A DNA stretch of 64,000 bases, taken from assembly GCA_024642205.1 (NCBI GenBank), contig JAHEBQ010000003.1:56409-120408 (forward strand). The letters run 5' to 3'. Below are positions 53,401-60,800 of the stretch, piece by piece; the stretch's first letter is position 1; the number at the start of each line of letters is the position of its first letter. Position numbers and translations under genes: made by a program. Below the pieces are notes generated by a model. The model had not been told where the DNA came from. It saw nothing but the letters and a program-made list of their open reading frames with translations, and ran no database searches. The DNA comes from Planctomycetaceae bacterium. Its GTDB lineage: Bacteria; Planctomycetota; Planctomycetia; Pirellulales; Pirellulaceae.

Positions 53401-53689
53401 GCGCAGGTCCAAGGGTAGGTTCCGGAAACTTGTCGTGCAGGAATCCGCGGAGTTGACGATAGGCTTTCTCGCTGATTTGGTTTTGGGACCGAAGATGGTC
53501 AATCAGGCGGCGTGTGGCGAGAACATCAGCTGCCAGCGTGGGCTGCGTCGCGGCAGGTCGCGAACTGGTTGGCTGCGGTTGAGTCCTGTCTTTTGAACCA
53601 AAAATCCAACTCAGAAAGCTGACAAATCCAATCAAGGCGAACACGAGGATCAAGACGACAATTACAAGGCCGAACAGAATCTCTGGCAT
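47462..53689 (-). CDS. Giant multi-spanning membrane protein, function unknown
   Basis: The product is about 2075 residues. One N-terminal helix (LFGLVIVVLILVFALIGFVSFL) precedes a Pro/Ser-rich cytoplasmic linker of about 200 residues; the linker includes a short helical segment resembling a SHOCT-like motif (LIDHLRSQNQISEKAYRQLRGFL). The rest is a near-continuous run of hydrophobic helices, perhaps 45-55, in irregular pairs with short polar loops. The pattern recalls DUF2339-type membrane proteins, but this one is much larger. The ATG at 53689 is preferred (GGGTGG upstream); an in-frame GTG at 53698 would add three residues. No enzyme motif was seen. Confidence 0.75.
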   Translation of the reverse strand: MPEILFGLVIVVLILVFALIGFVSFLSWIFGSKDRTQPQPTSSRPAATQPTLAADVLATRRLIDHLRSQNQISEKAYRQLRGFLHDKFPEPTLGPAPRPINQPPHRTSDVPEIASSSPVPDSLISGLTSAGTASQTGQPNNPPEADELHRPRVPATSPVIPESPIQPSRPLTPVPLVEREVVQAELAQSARRRAATAESVKAKSSSPAPWDIPDPPPPIPRRSVGELMSGFMQEKNMRWGELTSGILIVLSAVGLVISLREELRNTIPYFSSLLFLLMTAAIHGAGIYTLKKWKLRNTSRGTLIIGLLLVPLNFVAACVLSDRRELDDPWLWVAIAIGIAGFSTLTWWSSKCLLRRGNLPMTLSIMGCGIGTLILNRSVEAASSSFHYLLFALPVAGSFLVGSCFFDTRQWVRARWSHRAKSRMFLFLGVSVFATVAALSLALIRVDTRFAALVALAPIVSVVCIVTSWLGSIAYRASLGQPLQPRVSDQDPTQLDQKTQGTRLSSLTLKVLGLILLALSLLVSASNPTVFVVNAMISTVGLIAMFVHQKDEHLVPIAWGVFAWGALIALNVGIGTFGFDRSIRLEELKAALINGKSALCLLLVGVVVGGANMVLKNWIPDLKDPRNFLLRGWITGGGIVLVGCVIALVASLINRENVFDVMVASGLLMLAAISMLGVCVIADRNQIARARVLPPIASILLLAALAHMTIWNPSVAAWIDSATGKINATWVAMLAVHAMILIGLGWFLSRQDIGETHGTVGRMMIRWGSGSAAIFSIGALCLVPCQTGWATGFELIACGGWFLAGWVWSREESELKSVSSAPFIFITALAVGVGIAELVSRTGWCPTLESPQHWLIQLVGLSAWSVLWTCLFNVFGRSPQWNWLKSHTANIDQYVLFSLVFSIGVIVLDSLFAGTVRELAKSSNLESQFGLGDASGWVIAALASVAVAMLVSLFSTPSAYKGAAIVGIWFLAWAFGATPFRDSNSSASALRWLLPIGGLIGAVLITNRRSMLPVWAAMRNALGMTGKSYWSKSATQQLINFSLSIVSGIVLLISTVTVSQFLLNGAGALGGPDAGSWFSRVPVEISYGVPVALIVITFLLYAIAEKRSWLATIGSTVFQYFVVLAIVLLVISPHDSLASERFVKILQVVSLGMTGYGFAWYWFRDRIEGQGADIRNPIQEGQPVKRQGWVSQIEVHTLLNGLLITSLAVLAMGRFFLIPDQPGAWISSVGSLVGVISWAAFGVLAFCVWRDASTKSYSTETWVWLSGWMGLILVGLGSAVVDRYFDQVDGFVAWLPFRVVMIGMLLVGWIQTGMIRWFDRTEKDAGVDSAMVFTNAVPGSRKRRSWAMPVLLTGSVTLTFAVRGACFDPPSFWLYLGVIVLASMWATLLGWILRDGKLSLVSAATAVLGTSILWWNDPHGWFNNDQPDWFNLVLVVLCCLALSWSTYYLVKRKSRPLPRTFVLLPNIVLLTGTIWIFVASMLQCGTDSFGQGNASSLANPLGITALLAIVGLSIVSLWNDQARFRVFSFCLISISLAITLASVVAPTGGWRFVNVMLGVGLVIAGWGTVWLGRAKFFRVVEQLGALNLDSLELSMRRQLPIYSLVFGGLVLIAALIVIFQFELRPHRYLAAFVPFALAIGLGAQSNHSSRRWLQLLTLLLITIGVLLLAWADLSRAQMNELPMTQCLVRSLIVLAGSMFVYGTLVTRWVRPGDTWLRSLREMAAVTCGLAVACLVLVIASEASAFVENVGCGLPLGESITVAMLVAGMIMGLITISIRPENDPFALTLQGRMGYVYAAEFVGLALIAHLYFSIPWLFQLGIKDYWPYILMALCFGGVGVAHILEKRKLTVLGQPLFNSAAILPLVVAFAIFSFSSKTNRELVMLTVGMAYLMISYTRRSILSGTAAVVFGNLSLWMFFQRAEFSFMAHPQLWLIPPAISTLIASQLSRKALSAKQLAGLRYICITVIYVSSTMEVFISGVGENLWPPIILAMFSVAGIMSGIMFRVKSFLYFGSLFLLMAMITMVAHAHRRLDHVWPWWAFGIGLGIAILVMFGLFEKRKNEMKAITSQLKDWEA

Positions 53690-53831
53690 GTCATCCACCC
53701 ATAGTCAGTATTTTGTTCTTCGATTCGAGTCAGCAACGAACTGATCTGTCTCTCTCTACCACTATGATGGACGTTCGTTGGCGTTTCCCCTTGATTATGT
53801 GCCAAATCCCAATATTTACGTACAAATGACG

Positions 53832-53856
53832 GCGTTACGTCAGCTTGACGTAACGC
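53832..53856. repeat. Perfect 10-bp inverted repeat
   Basis: GCGTTACGTC (53832-53841) and GACGTAACGC (53847-53856) are perfect reverse complements around a 5-base loop. There is no T-run after it. It could be an operator or the first hairpin of a small RNA that ends at the next hairpin. Confidence 0.65.
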
Positions 53857-53880
53857 TTACGCCCTCCGCAACAGCGCATG

Positions 53881-53937
53881 AAAAAACAACTACCCTGAAG
53901 AACGATAAACCGTGAGGCGGCCGGGTAGTTGTTTTTT
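53881..53937. terminator. Strong bidirectional terminator-like hairpin
   Basis: AAAAAACAACTACCC (53881-53895) pairs perfectly with GGGTAGTTGTTTTTT (53923-53937), a 15-bp stem with a 27-base loop. The A and T runs give a U-tract on both strands. No recognised gene ends here on either strand, so a small RNA may be involved. Confidence 0.75.
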
Positions 53938-54004
53938 TGACGACGAGACTGCTTTAGCAATCTTGACGATTGAGGTGGGATTTCAAGGCGGGACGATCGA
54001 GTTG

Positions 54005-54265
54005 ATGGCAACACGAAAACGAAGTGAGCGAAATATGACAAAAGCTCGGAAGATCAAAGAAGAGAATTCCGCTCACTCCAGCCAAATCAAAGGCAACGCT
54101 TGTGCCAAATCCGAAAAACGCAAAAACTCAATGAAAATTGCGAGTAGCCGAACCTTCGTGGGCCGAAACTCTCTCGAATCAAGACGAAGATCTCAGTTTG
54201 AGACAATATTGACCAAATTCAAGGAAGGAGATCAATTCTTGCTGTCACTTTCGATTCAAGCCTGA
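54005..54265 (+). CDS. Possible small basic protein
   Basis: An 86-residue frame starting at the ATG at 54005 is rich in Lys, Arg and Ser (ATRKRSERNMTKARKIKEE and RRRSQFETILTKFKEGDQFLLSLSIQA). The composition could suit a nucleic-acid-binding protein, but no family or strong ribosome-binding site was seen. The frame is also open upstream to 53912. It lies between a strong hairpin and the cysH leader. Confidence 0.28.
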   Translation: MATRKRSERNMTKARKIKEENSAHSSQIKGNACAKSEKRKNSMKIASSRTFVGRNSLESRRRSQFETILTKFKEGDQFLLSLSIQA

Positions 54266-54777
54266 AAATCCAGTCAATGACACTCCTCCGACCCCAATAC
54301 TGTTTCAACGGATTTGATCCGGACAGTCGCAGGGGGTCGAGTCGTGAGTCAAAGATTCAATTCATCGGAGGACAGTTGACGGGATTTCAAACCAGACAAA
54401 AATGACAACGCTGTTCTGCTACCCCAAACCGGCGTCGTAGACCAGGGAACCCGTCCGAAACCGAGAACTCCGACGATGTACTTTCAGTCAAGCATTTTCT
54501 TCGAGCACAATATTCCGGTCGCATTTCCGGGACAATTGACGGCTTGCCATTGTTTCGAAACGCCGAGTTGTTGTATTAACTCACGTAGCTGAGCCTTAAA
54601 TGGGCCGCCTTTGGCAAGTTTGCTGTTATCTCAAGCACACCAAACCGCAGGGCCGCCTGCGGTTTTTTTTATCCACCATCACAATTCACCAGCTGACAAA
54701 CTCGGGATATATCAAGTCTGTCGATATCTGGATGCTGTCAAATACGAAACCTAGTTCCGCAAGAAATTCTCCATCGC
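54266..54777 (+). promoter_or_regulatory. Leader region of the sulfate assimilation genes
   Basis: About 510 bases precede cysH. No known sulfur riboswitch (for example SAM) was recognised. A Rho-independent terminator occurs at 54642-54670. Before it, a short frame beginning ATG at 54600 carries two consecutive Cys codons (TGC TGT at 54621-54626). This could be an attenuator, but it could also be the terminator of upstream transcription. Confidence 0.4.
54642..54670 (+). terminator. Rho-independent terminator upstream of cysH
   Basis: AAACCGCAGG (54642-54651) pairs with CCTGCGGTTT (54656-54665) around a 4-base loop GCCG, followed by a run of T. It lies about 110 bases before the cysH start on the same strand. 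Confidence 0.85.
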
Positions 54778-55608
54778 ATGAATTACCAAACCTCCAACAC
54801 GAATCAGCCGGAACCCACGTCGCCGATCTTGGACAAAACGGCTTCGCTCGTGACTGTTCCGACCGAGTTGCCCGTCGGACCGCTCCTTCAGATCAAACCT
54901 CCGGCGACCGGCGAACCCGGGATCGGGGCCGCGGCTTCGCCGATGGAACTGATCGATTGGGGACTCGAGAAATTCTCCGATCAACCCATCGTATTGACAA
55001 CTTCGTTCGGGATGGAGGGCTGCGTATTGATGGACATGTGCTCCAAAACGATCGCCGCCAAGCAACTTGGGAAACTGAAAGTTGCCTGCATCGATACCGG
55101 GTTCTTTTTCCCTGAGACGAAACAACTTCGCCAAAAACTGATCGACCGTTATCCCAATCTTGATTTTATTACCTGGGAAACACCGGTCTCCATTGAGCAG
55201 CAGCGTCACACGTACGGTGACATGCTTTGGAAAAACAATCCGAACATGTGCTGTAATATTCGCAAGGTCCAGCCAATGCGTGAAAACATTGTCCATTATC
55301 GGCTTTGGATCACAGCACTGCGGCGCACGCAAACCAAGGAGCGATCGGACATTCCTGTCCTGGGCTGGGATTGGCGGTACGAGCTGCTTAAATTCTGTCC
55401 GCTTGCCACCTGGACGCGCGGCGACGTCTGGGCGTATATCCAGCAGCACAACGTTCCATTCAATCAGCTTCATTTGCAAAACTACCCCAGTGTCAGCTGT
55501 TTCCATTGCACCCGGGCGGTTCCCGGCTCAAGCCCCGATTCGGAAATTCGCAAGGGACGCTGGGCGGGTTCCGATAAAGAGGAATGTGGACTCCATTTCT
55601 CGATTTAG
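54778..55608 (+). CDS. cysH: Assimilatory adenylyl-sulfate reductase (CysH family)
   Basis: The 276-residue protein reduces activated sulfate to sulfite. It has the PP-loop-like fold (VLTTSFGMEGCVLMDM), DTGFFFPET, and the C-terminal catalytic ECGLH with C270. It also carries the paired C158-C159 (MCCNIRKVQPM) and C241-x2-C244 (CFHCTRA), the four ligands of the [4Fe-4S] cluster found in APS-type enzymes. It therefore probably uses APS rather than PAPS. It is the first gene of a cluster with sulfite reductase and siroheme genes. Sulfate adenylyltransferase is not in the window. Confidence 0.92.
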   Translation: MNYQTSNTNQPEPTSPILDKTASLVTVPTELPVGPLLQIKPPATGEPGIGAAASPMELIDWGLEKFSDQPIVLTTSFGMEGCVLMDMCSKTIAAKQLGKLKVACIDTGFFFPETKQLRQKLIDRYPNLDFITWETPVSIEQQRHTYGDMLWKNNPNMCCNIRKVQPMRENIVHYRLWITALRRTQTKERSDIPVLGWDWRYELLKFCPLATWTRGDVWAYIQQHNVPFNQLHLQNYPSVSCFHCTRAVPGSSPDSEIRKGRWAGSDKEECGLHFSI

Positions 55609-55698
55609 TTCCCCAATGAGGGAACGCTTTCGGATCCTCCGGTTGTCGATTTCGTCGATGTTCCTTCCAACACCAACTTCATTCTTTCGAATATCAAA

Positions 55699-57453
55699 AT
55701 GGCCAAAGAAAAAACTGATCCGAACAAAGTCGAAATCGCGAAACAGCAGAGCCGTCTGTTACGCGGCACCATCGATGAAACGCTGAAGAATGCGGAGCTC
55801 GAGTGTTTCGGCGAAGACGACCAGCAGCTCCTCAAGTTTCACGGCTCCTACCAGCAGGACGATCGTGATTTGCGCAAGTTGAGACGTGACGAAGGTTTGG
55901 GCAAAGCCTACAGTTACATGCTGAGAATTGTCCTTCCGGGTGGACAAATCACCAACTCACAGTACATCGACCTGGACCGGATGGCGGATGAATTTGCCAA
56001 CGGTTCCATTCGGCTCACCACCCGACAAGCCGTTCAATTTCACGGGGTGATCAAAGGCGAGTTGCGAGAAACAATTCGGCAGATCAACCAGTCGCTGATG
56101 ACAACGCTGGCGGCCTGTGGGGACGTTTGCCGTAACGTGATGGCGACCGCCGCGCCACTGAAAGATCCAGTTCACACCGCGATTCGGGAGACGGCCAACA
56201 AAGTCGCTGCGGAACTCAAACCCGCCACAAAAGCGTATCACGAGATCTGGGTCGAAGGTGAACGTCAACTTACTTCGCAGGAAGCCATTCCAGAAATCGA
56301 GCCTTTGTATGGCGAAACGTATCTGCCGAGAAAATACAAAGTTGGCGTCACCATCCAGGGCGACAATCAGATCGACATCTATTCCTATGATTGCGGCTTG
56401 ATCGGCATCGTCGAAAACGGTCAGTTGATTGGCTGGAATGTGGTCGCCGGTGGAGGGCTCGGCATGAGCCACGGACGACCGAACACCTATGCTCAAATCG
56501 CGGACAAGATCGGTTTTGTCGCCGTCGAAAACGGAGTCGCCGCGACACGCGTGATCGCCACGATTTATCGCGATTTTGGCAATCGTTTTGACCGCAAACA
56601 GGCGCGGCTGAAATACCTGGTCGACAAAATGGGCATCGACGCGTTTCGTGAGGAATTCAAGCAACGCTGTGAATTCGACGTGCACCCACCCCGCGAGTTG
56701 CCCGACGTCAGCAACGAAGACTGGATGGGCAAACACGATCAGCGCGACGGAAAATTCTTCTACGGCGTGTTTGTGGAAAACGGCAGGATCAAGGACACCG
56801 ATGACGTAAAACTCCGGACCGCGTTTCTGAAAATCATCACGCAGCTCGGATGTTCCGCGACGATAACCGCCCAGCAAAGTATCTTGTTCAATGACTTAAC
56901 CGAGTCGCAAATCGTCGAGTTGGAATCGATCTTGAAGGAGCATCAAGTCCCCCTGCTTCACGAAATCTCCAACTCGCGCCGATACTCGATGGCTTGCCCT
57001 GCCATGCCAACGTGCGGCTTGGCCGTCGCCGAATCGGAACGGGTGATGCCTGATTTAATAACCGAGATCGGGAACTGCCTGGAATCGTTGGGGCTCGATG
57101 ACGCGCAGTTGACCATTCGCATGACCGGCTGCCCAAACGGCTGCGCGCGCCCCTACACGGCCGATATCGCGCTGGTAGGAAGACGGCCCGGCGTTTATCA
57201 CCTGTTCGTCGGTGGTCGACTCGCCGGTGACCGGATGGCAGATCTCTACGCCGCCGATGTCAAAATTGAAGAAACAATCGAAACGCTCATGCCGCTGTTG
57301 ACCAGTTTCGCAGAGACCCGTAACCCCGGTGAAGGCCTGGGTGATTTCTACCAGCGCATCCTTGGACGAACCGAAGCGAGACGACGCCTTACCGGCAAAG
57401 AGACGCCGACCATTAACGAAGTCCTGCCCAAACTAGTCCAGATCGAGGCCTAA
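55699..57453 (+). CDS. Siroheme-dependent assimilatory sulfite reductase (hemoprotein)
   Basis: The 584-residue protein is a nitrite/sulfite reductase hemoprotein. The siroheme-[4Fe-4S] cysteines are C433, C439 (MACPAMPTCG) and C478, C482 (TGCPNGCARP). The N-terminal half includes RLTTRQAVQFHGVIKGEL and CGDVCRNVMATAAP; the siroheme Arg residues are in conserved positions. It reduces sulfite to sulfide with six electrons. No flavoprotein partner gene is adjacent, so ferredoxin or another donor is likely. It follows cysH and precedes siroheme genes by four bases. Confidence 0.93.
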   Translation: MAKEKTDPNKVEIAKQQSRLLRGTIDETLKNAELECFGEDDQQLLKFHGSYQQDDRDLRKLRRDEGLGKAYSYMLRIVLPGGQITNSQYIDLDRMADEFANGSIRLTTRQAVQFHGVIKGELRETIRQINQSLMTTLAACGDVCRNVMATAAPLKDPVHTAIRETANKVAAELKPATKAYHEIWVEGERQLTSQEAIPEIEPLYGETYLPRKYKVGVTIQGDNQIDIYSYDCGLIGIVENGQLIGWNVVAGGGLGMSHGRPNTYAQIADKIGFVAVENGVAATRVIATIYRDFGNRFDRKQARLKYLVDKMGIDAFREEFKQRCEFDVHPPRELPDVSNEDWMGKHDQRDGKFFYGVFVENGRIKDTDDVKLRTAFLKIITQLGCSATITAQQSILFNDLTESQIVELESILKEHQVPLLHEISNSRRYSMACPAMPTCGLAVAESERVMPDLITEIGNCLESLGLDDAQLTIRMTGCPNGCARPYTADIALVGRRPGVYHLFVGGRLAGDRMADLYAADVKIEETIETLMPLLTSFAETRNPGEGLGDFYQRILGRTEARRRLTGKETPTINEVLPKLVQIEA

Positions 57454-57457
57454 CCAA

Positions 57458-58282
57458 ATGCCCGACCGACTTTGCTCACTGGTGCTGGCCGCCCATGGCT
57501 CACTGGACTCCGAAAACTCGAATCAACCACTGCATGATCTGGCGCAATCCATTGCCGACTCGCCGCAATTCGCTGCCGGGAAATTCCAAGCAGTTCGACC
57601 CGCGTTTCTCAACGGACAGCCCCAGATGACCCACGTGTTGGACACGCTTCCTCCAGGGGACGTGGTCATCGTTCCAGTCATGACCAGCGAAGGTTATTAC
57701 CTGAAAAAACTGCCCGCGAAGTTTGCCGAGAATCGCAACGCCGATCAGTTTCGCATTTTCATGACACCTGTTCTGGGAGTGCACCCTTCGATCCCGGAAC
57801 GGGTTTCCCATCGTATCTCGCGGCTGCTGAACAAGTATGAGCTGCCAATTTCAGAAACCACTGTAGTCATCGTTGGCCACGGAACCCGTCGCAATTCGAC
57901 GAGCGGTCAGTCAACGATTGACCTGACCCAGACCCTGACCACCCAGTTTTCAGGTTTGAAATTCGAAACCGCATTCCTCGATCAAGACCCAACCGCAGAT
58001 CAAGTCGCCGCAAATATTCGAACGCGACACACTTTGGTCATCCCGTTCCTGATCAGTCGGGGACCGCATACCACGCAAGACGTACCGCGGGCGTTTGGGT
58101 TACCAGCAGGTCCGGACATTCAGTTTCCGCTGGTCCAGCACAATGAAAACGGGTCTTGCATTTGCGATCTGCCAGTCGGGATGTACCCCGACTGGGCGAC
58201 GATCTGTCTGCAACTTGCACAGAAAACGATTTCCGGGTCCGAACCGATTCGGCTTTCTTCCGTTGGAGAACCCACGACATGA
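57458..58282 (+). CDS. CbiX/SirB-like sirohydrochlorin chelatase
   Basis: The 274-residue protein has two CbiX-like halves. The first begins SLVLAAHGSLDSENSNQPLHDLA and the second VVIVGHGTRRNSTSGQSTIDL, each with the metal-binding His of the family. It inserts iron (or cobalt) into sirohydrochlorin, here probably iron to make the siroheme needed by the neighbouring sulfite reductase. It starts 4 bases after the sulfite reductase and its stop overlaps the next start (ATGA). A precorrin-2 dehydrogenase domain is not seen. Confidence 0.85.
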   Translation: MPDRLCSLVLAAHGSLDSENSNQPLHDLAQSIADSPQFAAGKFQAVRPAFLNGQPQMTHVLDTLPPGDVVIVPVMTSEGYYLKKLPAKFAENRNADQFRIFMTPVLGVHPSIPERVSHRISRLLNKYELPISETTVVIVGHGTRRNSTSGQSTIDLTQTLTTQFSGLKFETAFLDQDPTADQVAANIRTRHTLVIPFLISRGPHTTQDVPRAFGLPAGPDIQFPLVQHNENGSCICDLPVGMYPDWATICLQLAQKTISGSEPIRLSSVGEPTT

Positions 58283-59073
58283 TTTTCCGCCGCGGATCTG
58301 TTTATCTGGTAGGGGCCGGCCCAGGCGATCCGGAGTTGATCACGGTGCGCGGCATGCGTCTGCTGGAACAGGCCGACACGGTCATCCACGACCGCTTGAT
58401 TCCACATGAAGTCCTCAACTGGTGTCGCGACGAAGCAAAACGCATCGACGTCGGCAAGTATCCGGATCACCACCGTGTTTCGCAGGCCGAAATCAACGAC
58501 CTGTTGATCCAACACGCGAGGCAGAACCGGATGGTTGTTCGCCTCAAAGGGGGCGACCCGTTCGTGTTTGGCCGGGGACAGGAAGAGGTCGAGGCCTGCC
58601 GTGCCGCCCACGTTCCCTGTCACGTTGTGCCGGGAGTCAGTAGTGCGATCGCAGGTCCGGCTGCCGCAGGGATCCCGGTCACTACGCGCGGCGTCGCGCG
58701 CACCTTCACCGTCGTGACCGGCCAGACGGCTTCCGAATTCGGCCGACACGATCTCGATTATTACGCGCTGGCTCACACCGATACCGTCGTCCTGATGATG
58801 GCCCGAAAGAACCTTCGGACCCTGATTGGCAAGTTGCTGGAAGCCGGCCGGAGCCCTGAAACACCGGTTGCCTGCATCGAACGGGCAACTTTTGCGGATC
58901 AGCGTGTCACCTGCTCAACGCTCTACGGAATCGCCGACCTAGTCGACGAACTCAAGATGGCGAACCCGATGATCACCGTGATTGGAGAGGTTGCCTTGAT
59001 GGTGAATCCGGCTTTGATCGAATGGCCGGAGGAAGCGTATGAGCATTTTTATGCCAGTGAGTTCGGCGAGTAA
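58279..59073 (+). CDS. cobA: Uroporphyrinogen-III C-methyltransferase
   Basis: The 264-residue SAM-dependent enzyme methylates uroporphyrinogen III twice to make precorrin-2. It has YLVGAGPGDPELITVRGMRLLEQAD, the RLKGGDPFVFGRGQEEVEAC active-site loop and PGVSSAIAGPAAAGIPVTTRG, all typical of SUMT. The ATG at 58279 overlaps the chelatase stop (ATGA), showing coupling. With the chelatase and sulfite reductase it forms the siroheme supply line. Confidence 0.95.
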   Translation: MIFRRGSVYLVGAGPGDPELITVRGMRLLEQADTVIHDRLIPHEVLNWCRDEAKRIDVGKYPDHHRVSQAEINDLLIQHARQNRMVVRLKGGDPFVFGRGQEEVEACRAAHVPCHVVPGVSSAIAGPAAAGIPVTTRGVARTFTVVTGQTASEFGRHDLDYYALAHTDTVVLMMARKNLRTLIGKLLEAGRSPETPVACIERATFADQRVTCSTLYGIADLVDELKMANPMITVIGEVALMVNPALIEWPEEAYEHFYASEFGE

Positions 59074-59274
59074 AACATGTTGTATCCCCGGCCCTTGAAC
59101 CTGGTCCTGAACCATTACCGGCCACCAACAACTTCCAACCTCAGGAATGAAAACCGCTGGCTGTTGATTCCGTGAATGAGCGTAATTTCAGAAATGGAAT
59201 TGTTACCTTCCTGCAATAATCAGCCCCCCGACGTATCCGATCGGCCAAACGGACGACGATTTTAAGGAAAAACG

Positions 59275-60573
59275 ATGAATCTGACCTGCCTTCGTGTCTC
59301 GTTGATTTACTGCGTTGCGACGATCCTGATTTCAAAAACGCTGGCAGATGACTGGCCGCGATTCCGGGGTCTTGATGGCAATGCCAGTTCGGCCAACCTC
59401 GCACCTCTCGAGTGGAGTGATTCAAAAAATATCGTCTGGAAGACCAAAATCCCGGGCAGGGGTTCGTCGAGCCCGATCGTCGCAGGCGGCAAGATCTTTC
59501 TGACTTCGTTTACCGGTTACGGCCAGTCCGACCAGGATCCGGGCGAAAAAACGGAGCTTCGACTCAATACACTGTGCTTCGATCGTGATTCGGGATCGCT
59601 GCTGTGGAACAAGTCCATTGAGGCGAGCGCCAACGAACAGAGCTTGTCGGTTGACAACAACCCAAATGGAAAAAAGAAACAGGTCGCCGGACATGGCTAT
59701 GCGTCGGGAACGCCCTGTTGTGATGGCCAGGCGGTGTTCGCTTTTTTCGGTGCCTCGGGGGCCGTAGCTTATGACCTCGAAGGCAACGAACTCTGGTACA
59801 ACGATGAACTGGGGACCAACACCGCCGGCTTCGGATCCGCTTCCTCGCCGGTCGTGTGTGATGAACTGGTTTTTATCAACGCCAGTATCGAGAGTGATAC
59901 CCTGTATGCCTTGGACAAAAAGACCGGCAAGGTCGTCTGGAAAATGGACGGGATCATGAAGTGCTGGTCGTCTCCCTGCTTGGCGGAAAACGAACGGGGC
60001 GAGACCGAATTGATCATTAATCAGAAATTCAAGGTCTACGGGCTCAATCCCCAAACGGGCCAGCAACTCTGGAGTTGTGACGGAATCGATGACTACGTCG
60101 TTCCAACACCGATCGTTCATGAGGGCATCATCTATTGTCTGGGTGGACGCAGCAACAAGGCGATGGCAATCAAGCTGGGTGGAAAAGGGGACGTGACGAA
60201 GTCGCATCGTTTATGGTTTACCAACGTGGGTGCCAATGTGACCTCTCCTGTCTTGCATGAGGGCCATCTTTACTGGGCCAGTGACAAAGGAATCGCCAAT
60301 TGCATGGACGCCAGGAATGGAAGCTCCGTCTACCGCGAACGAATGCCAACCAAAGAGCGCGTTTATGCGTCGATCGTGCGAGCCGGTGACAGGCTCTACC
60401 TGACGACCCGGGACAGTGGCGTTTGGGTTTTGGCGGCGGAGCCGGCGTTCAAGGTGCTCGCTTTGAACAAAATCGAATCCGACGACAGCCTGGTCAACGC
60501 GAGTCCAGCAATCCACGACAGGCAGATTCTGATGCGAACGGACAGATTCCTGTACTGCCTTGGTGAAAAATAG
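59275..60573 (+). CDS. Exported PQQ-type beta-propeller protein
   Basis: The 432-residue protein has a signal peptide (LRVSLIYCVATILISKTLA) followed by repeats of the PQQ-like beta-propeller, for example WPRFRGLDGNASSANLAPLEWSDSKNIVWKTKIPG and LYALDKKTGKVVWKMDG. Such proteins scaffold or bind outside the cytoplasm; enzyme activity is not implied. AAGGAAAAACG precedes the ATG. It is not linked to its neighbours by an operon. Confidence 0.88.
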   Translation: MNLTCLRVSLIYCVATILISKTLADDWPRFRGLDGNASSANLAPLEWSDSKNIVWKTKIPGRGSSSPIVAGGKIFLTSFTGYGQSDQDPGEKTELRLNTLCFDRDSGSLLWNKSIEASANEQSLSVDNNPNGKKKQVAGHGYASGTPCCDGQAVFAFFGASGAVAYDLEGNELWYNDELGTNTAGFGSASSPVVCDELVFINASIESDTLYALDKKTGKVVWKMDGIMKCWSSPCLAENERGETELIINQKFKVYGLNPQTGQQLWSCDGIDDYVVPTPIVHEGIIYCLGGRSNKAMAIKLGGKGDVTKSHRLWFTNVGANVTSPVLHEGHLYWASDKGIANCMDARNGSSVYRERMPTKERVYASIVRAGDRLYLTTRDSGVWVLAAEPAFKVLALNKIESDDSLVNASPAIHDRQILMRTDRFLYCLGEK

Positions 60574-60800
60574 ACGCCCGATGGATTTGTGTTAGCGGAA
60601 TGTCAAACGGGCTCAGCTTCAAACAGCCAGACGATCTGCTCGCAATCGCGGATCGATCGTGCGAGATTCAACGGCGTTCGTCCGCTCGCCCGTCGATTCC
60701 TGTACAATCCTGTAGTCCGGACTAACGCGCGAGTATTCAATACGTGGTTCGAGCTTGTTTTTATCAAGCTTGCCGAGATCATTAACACAAGGAAATCAAC

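Larger units (their letters stand above)
53699..54004. other. Intergenic region with two strong inverted repeats
   Basis: About 300 bases upstream of the giant membrane protein gene. It holds a 10-bp inverted repeat (53832-53856) and a 15-bp terminator-like repeat (53881-53937), described in separate entries. No gene recognised. Confidence 0.5.

Noticed and set aside
54266-54640. Possible SAM or other sulfur riboswitch before cysH
   Set aside because: I did not find the conserved core of a SAM-I or related aptamer; only the terminator and the Cys-codon leader are visible.
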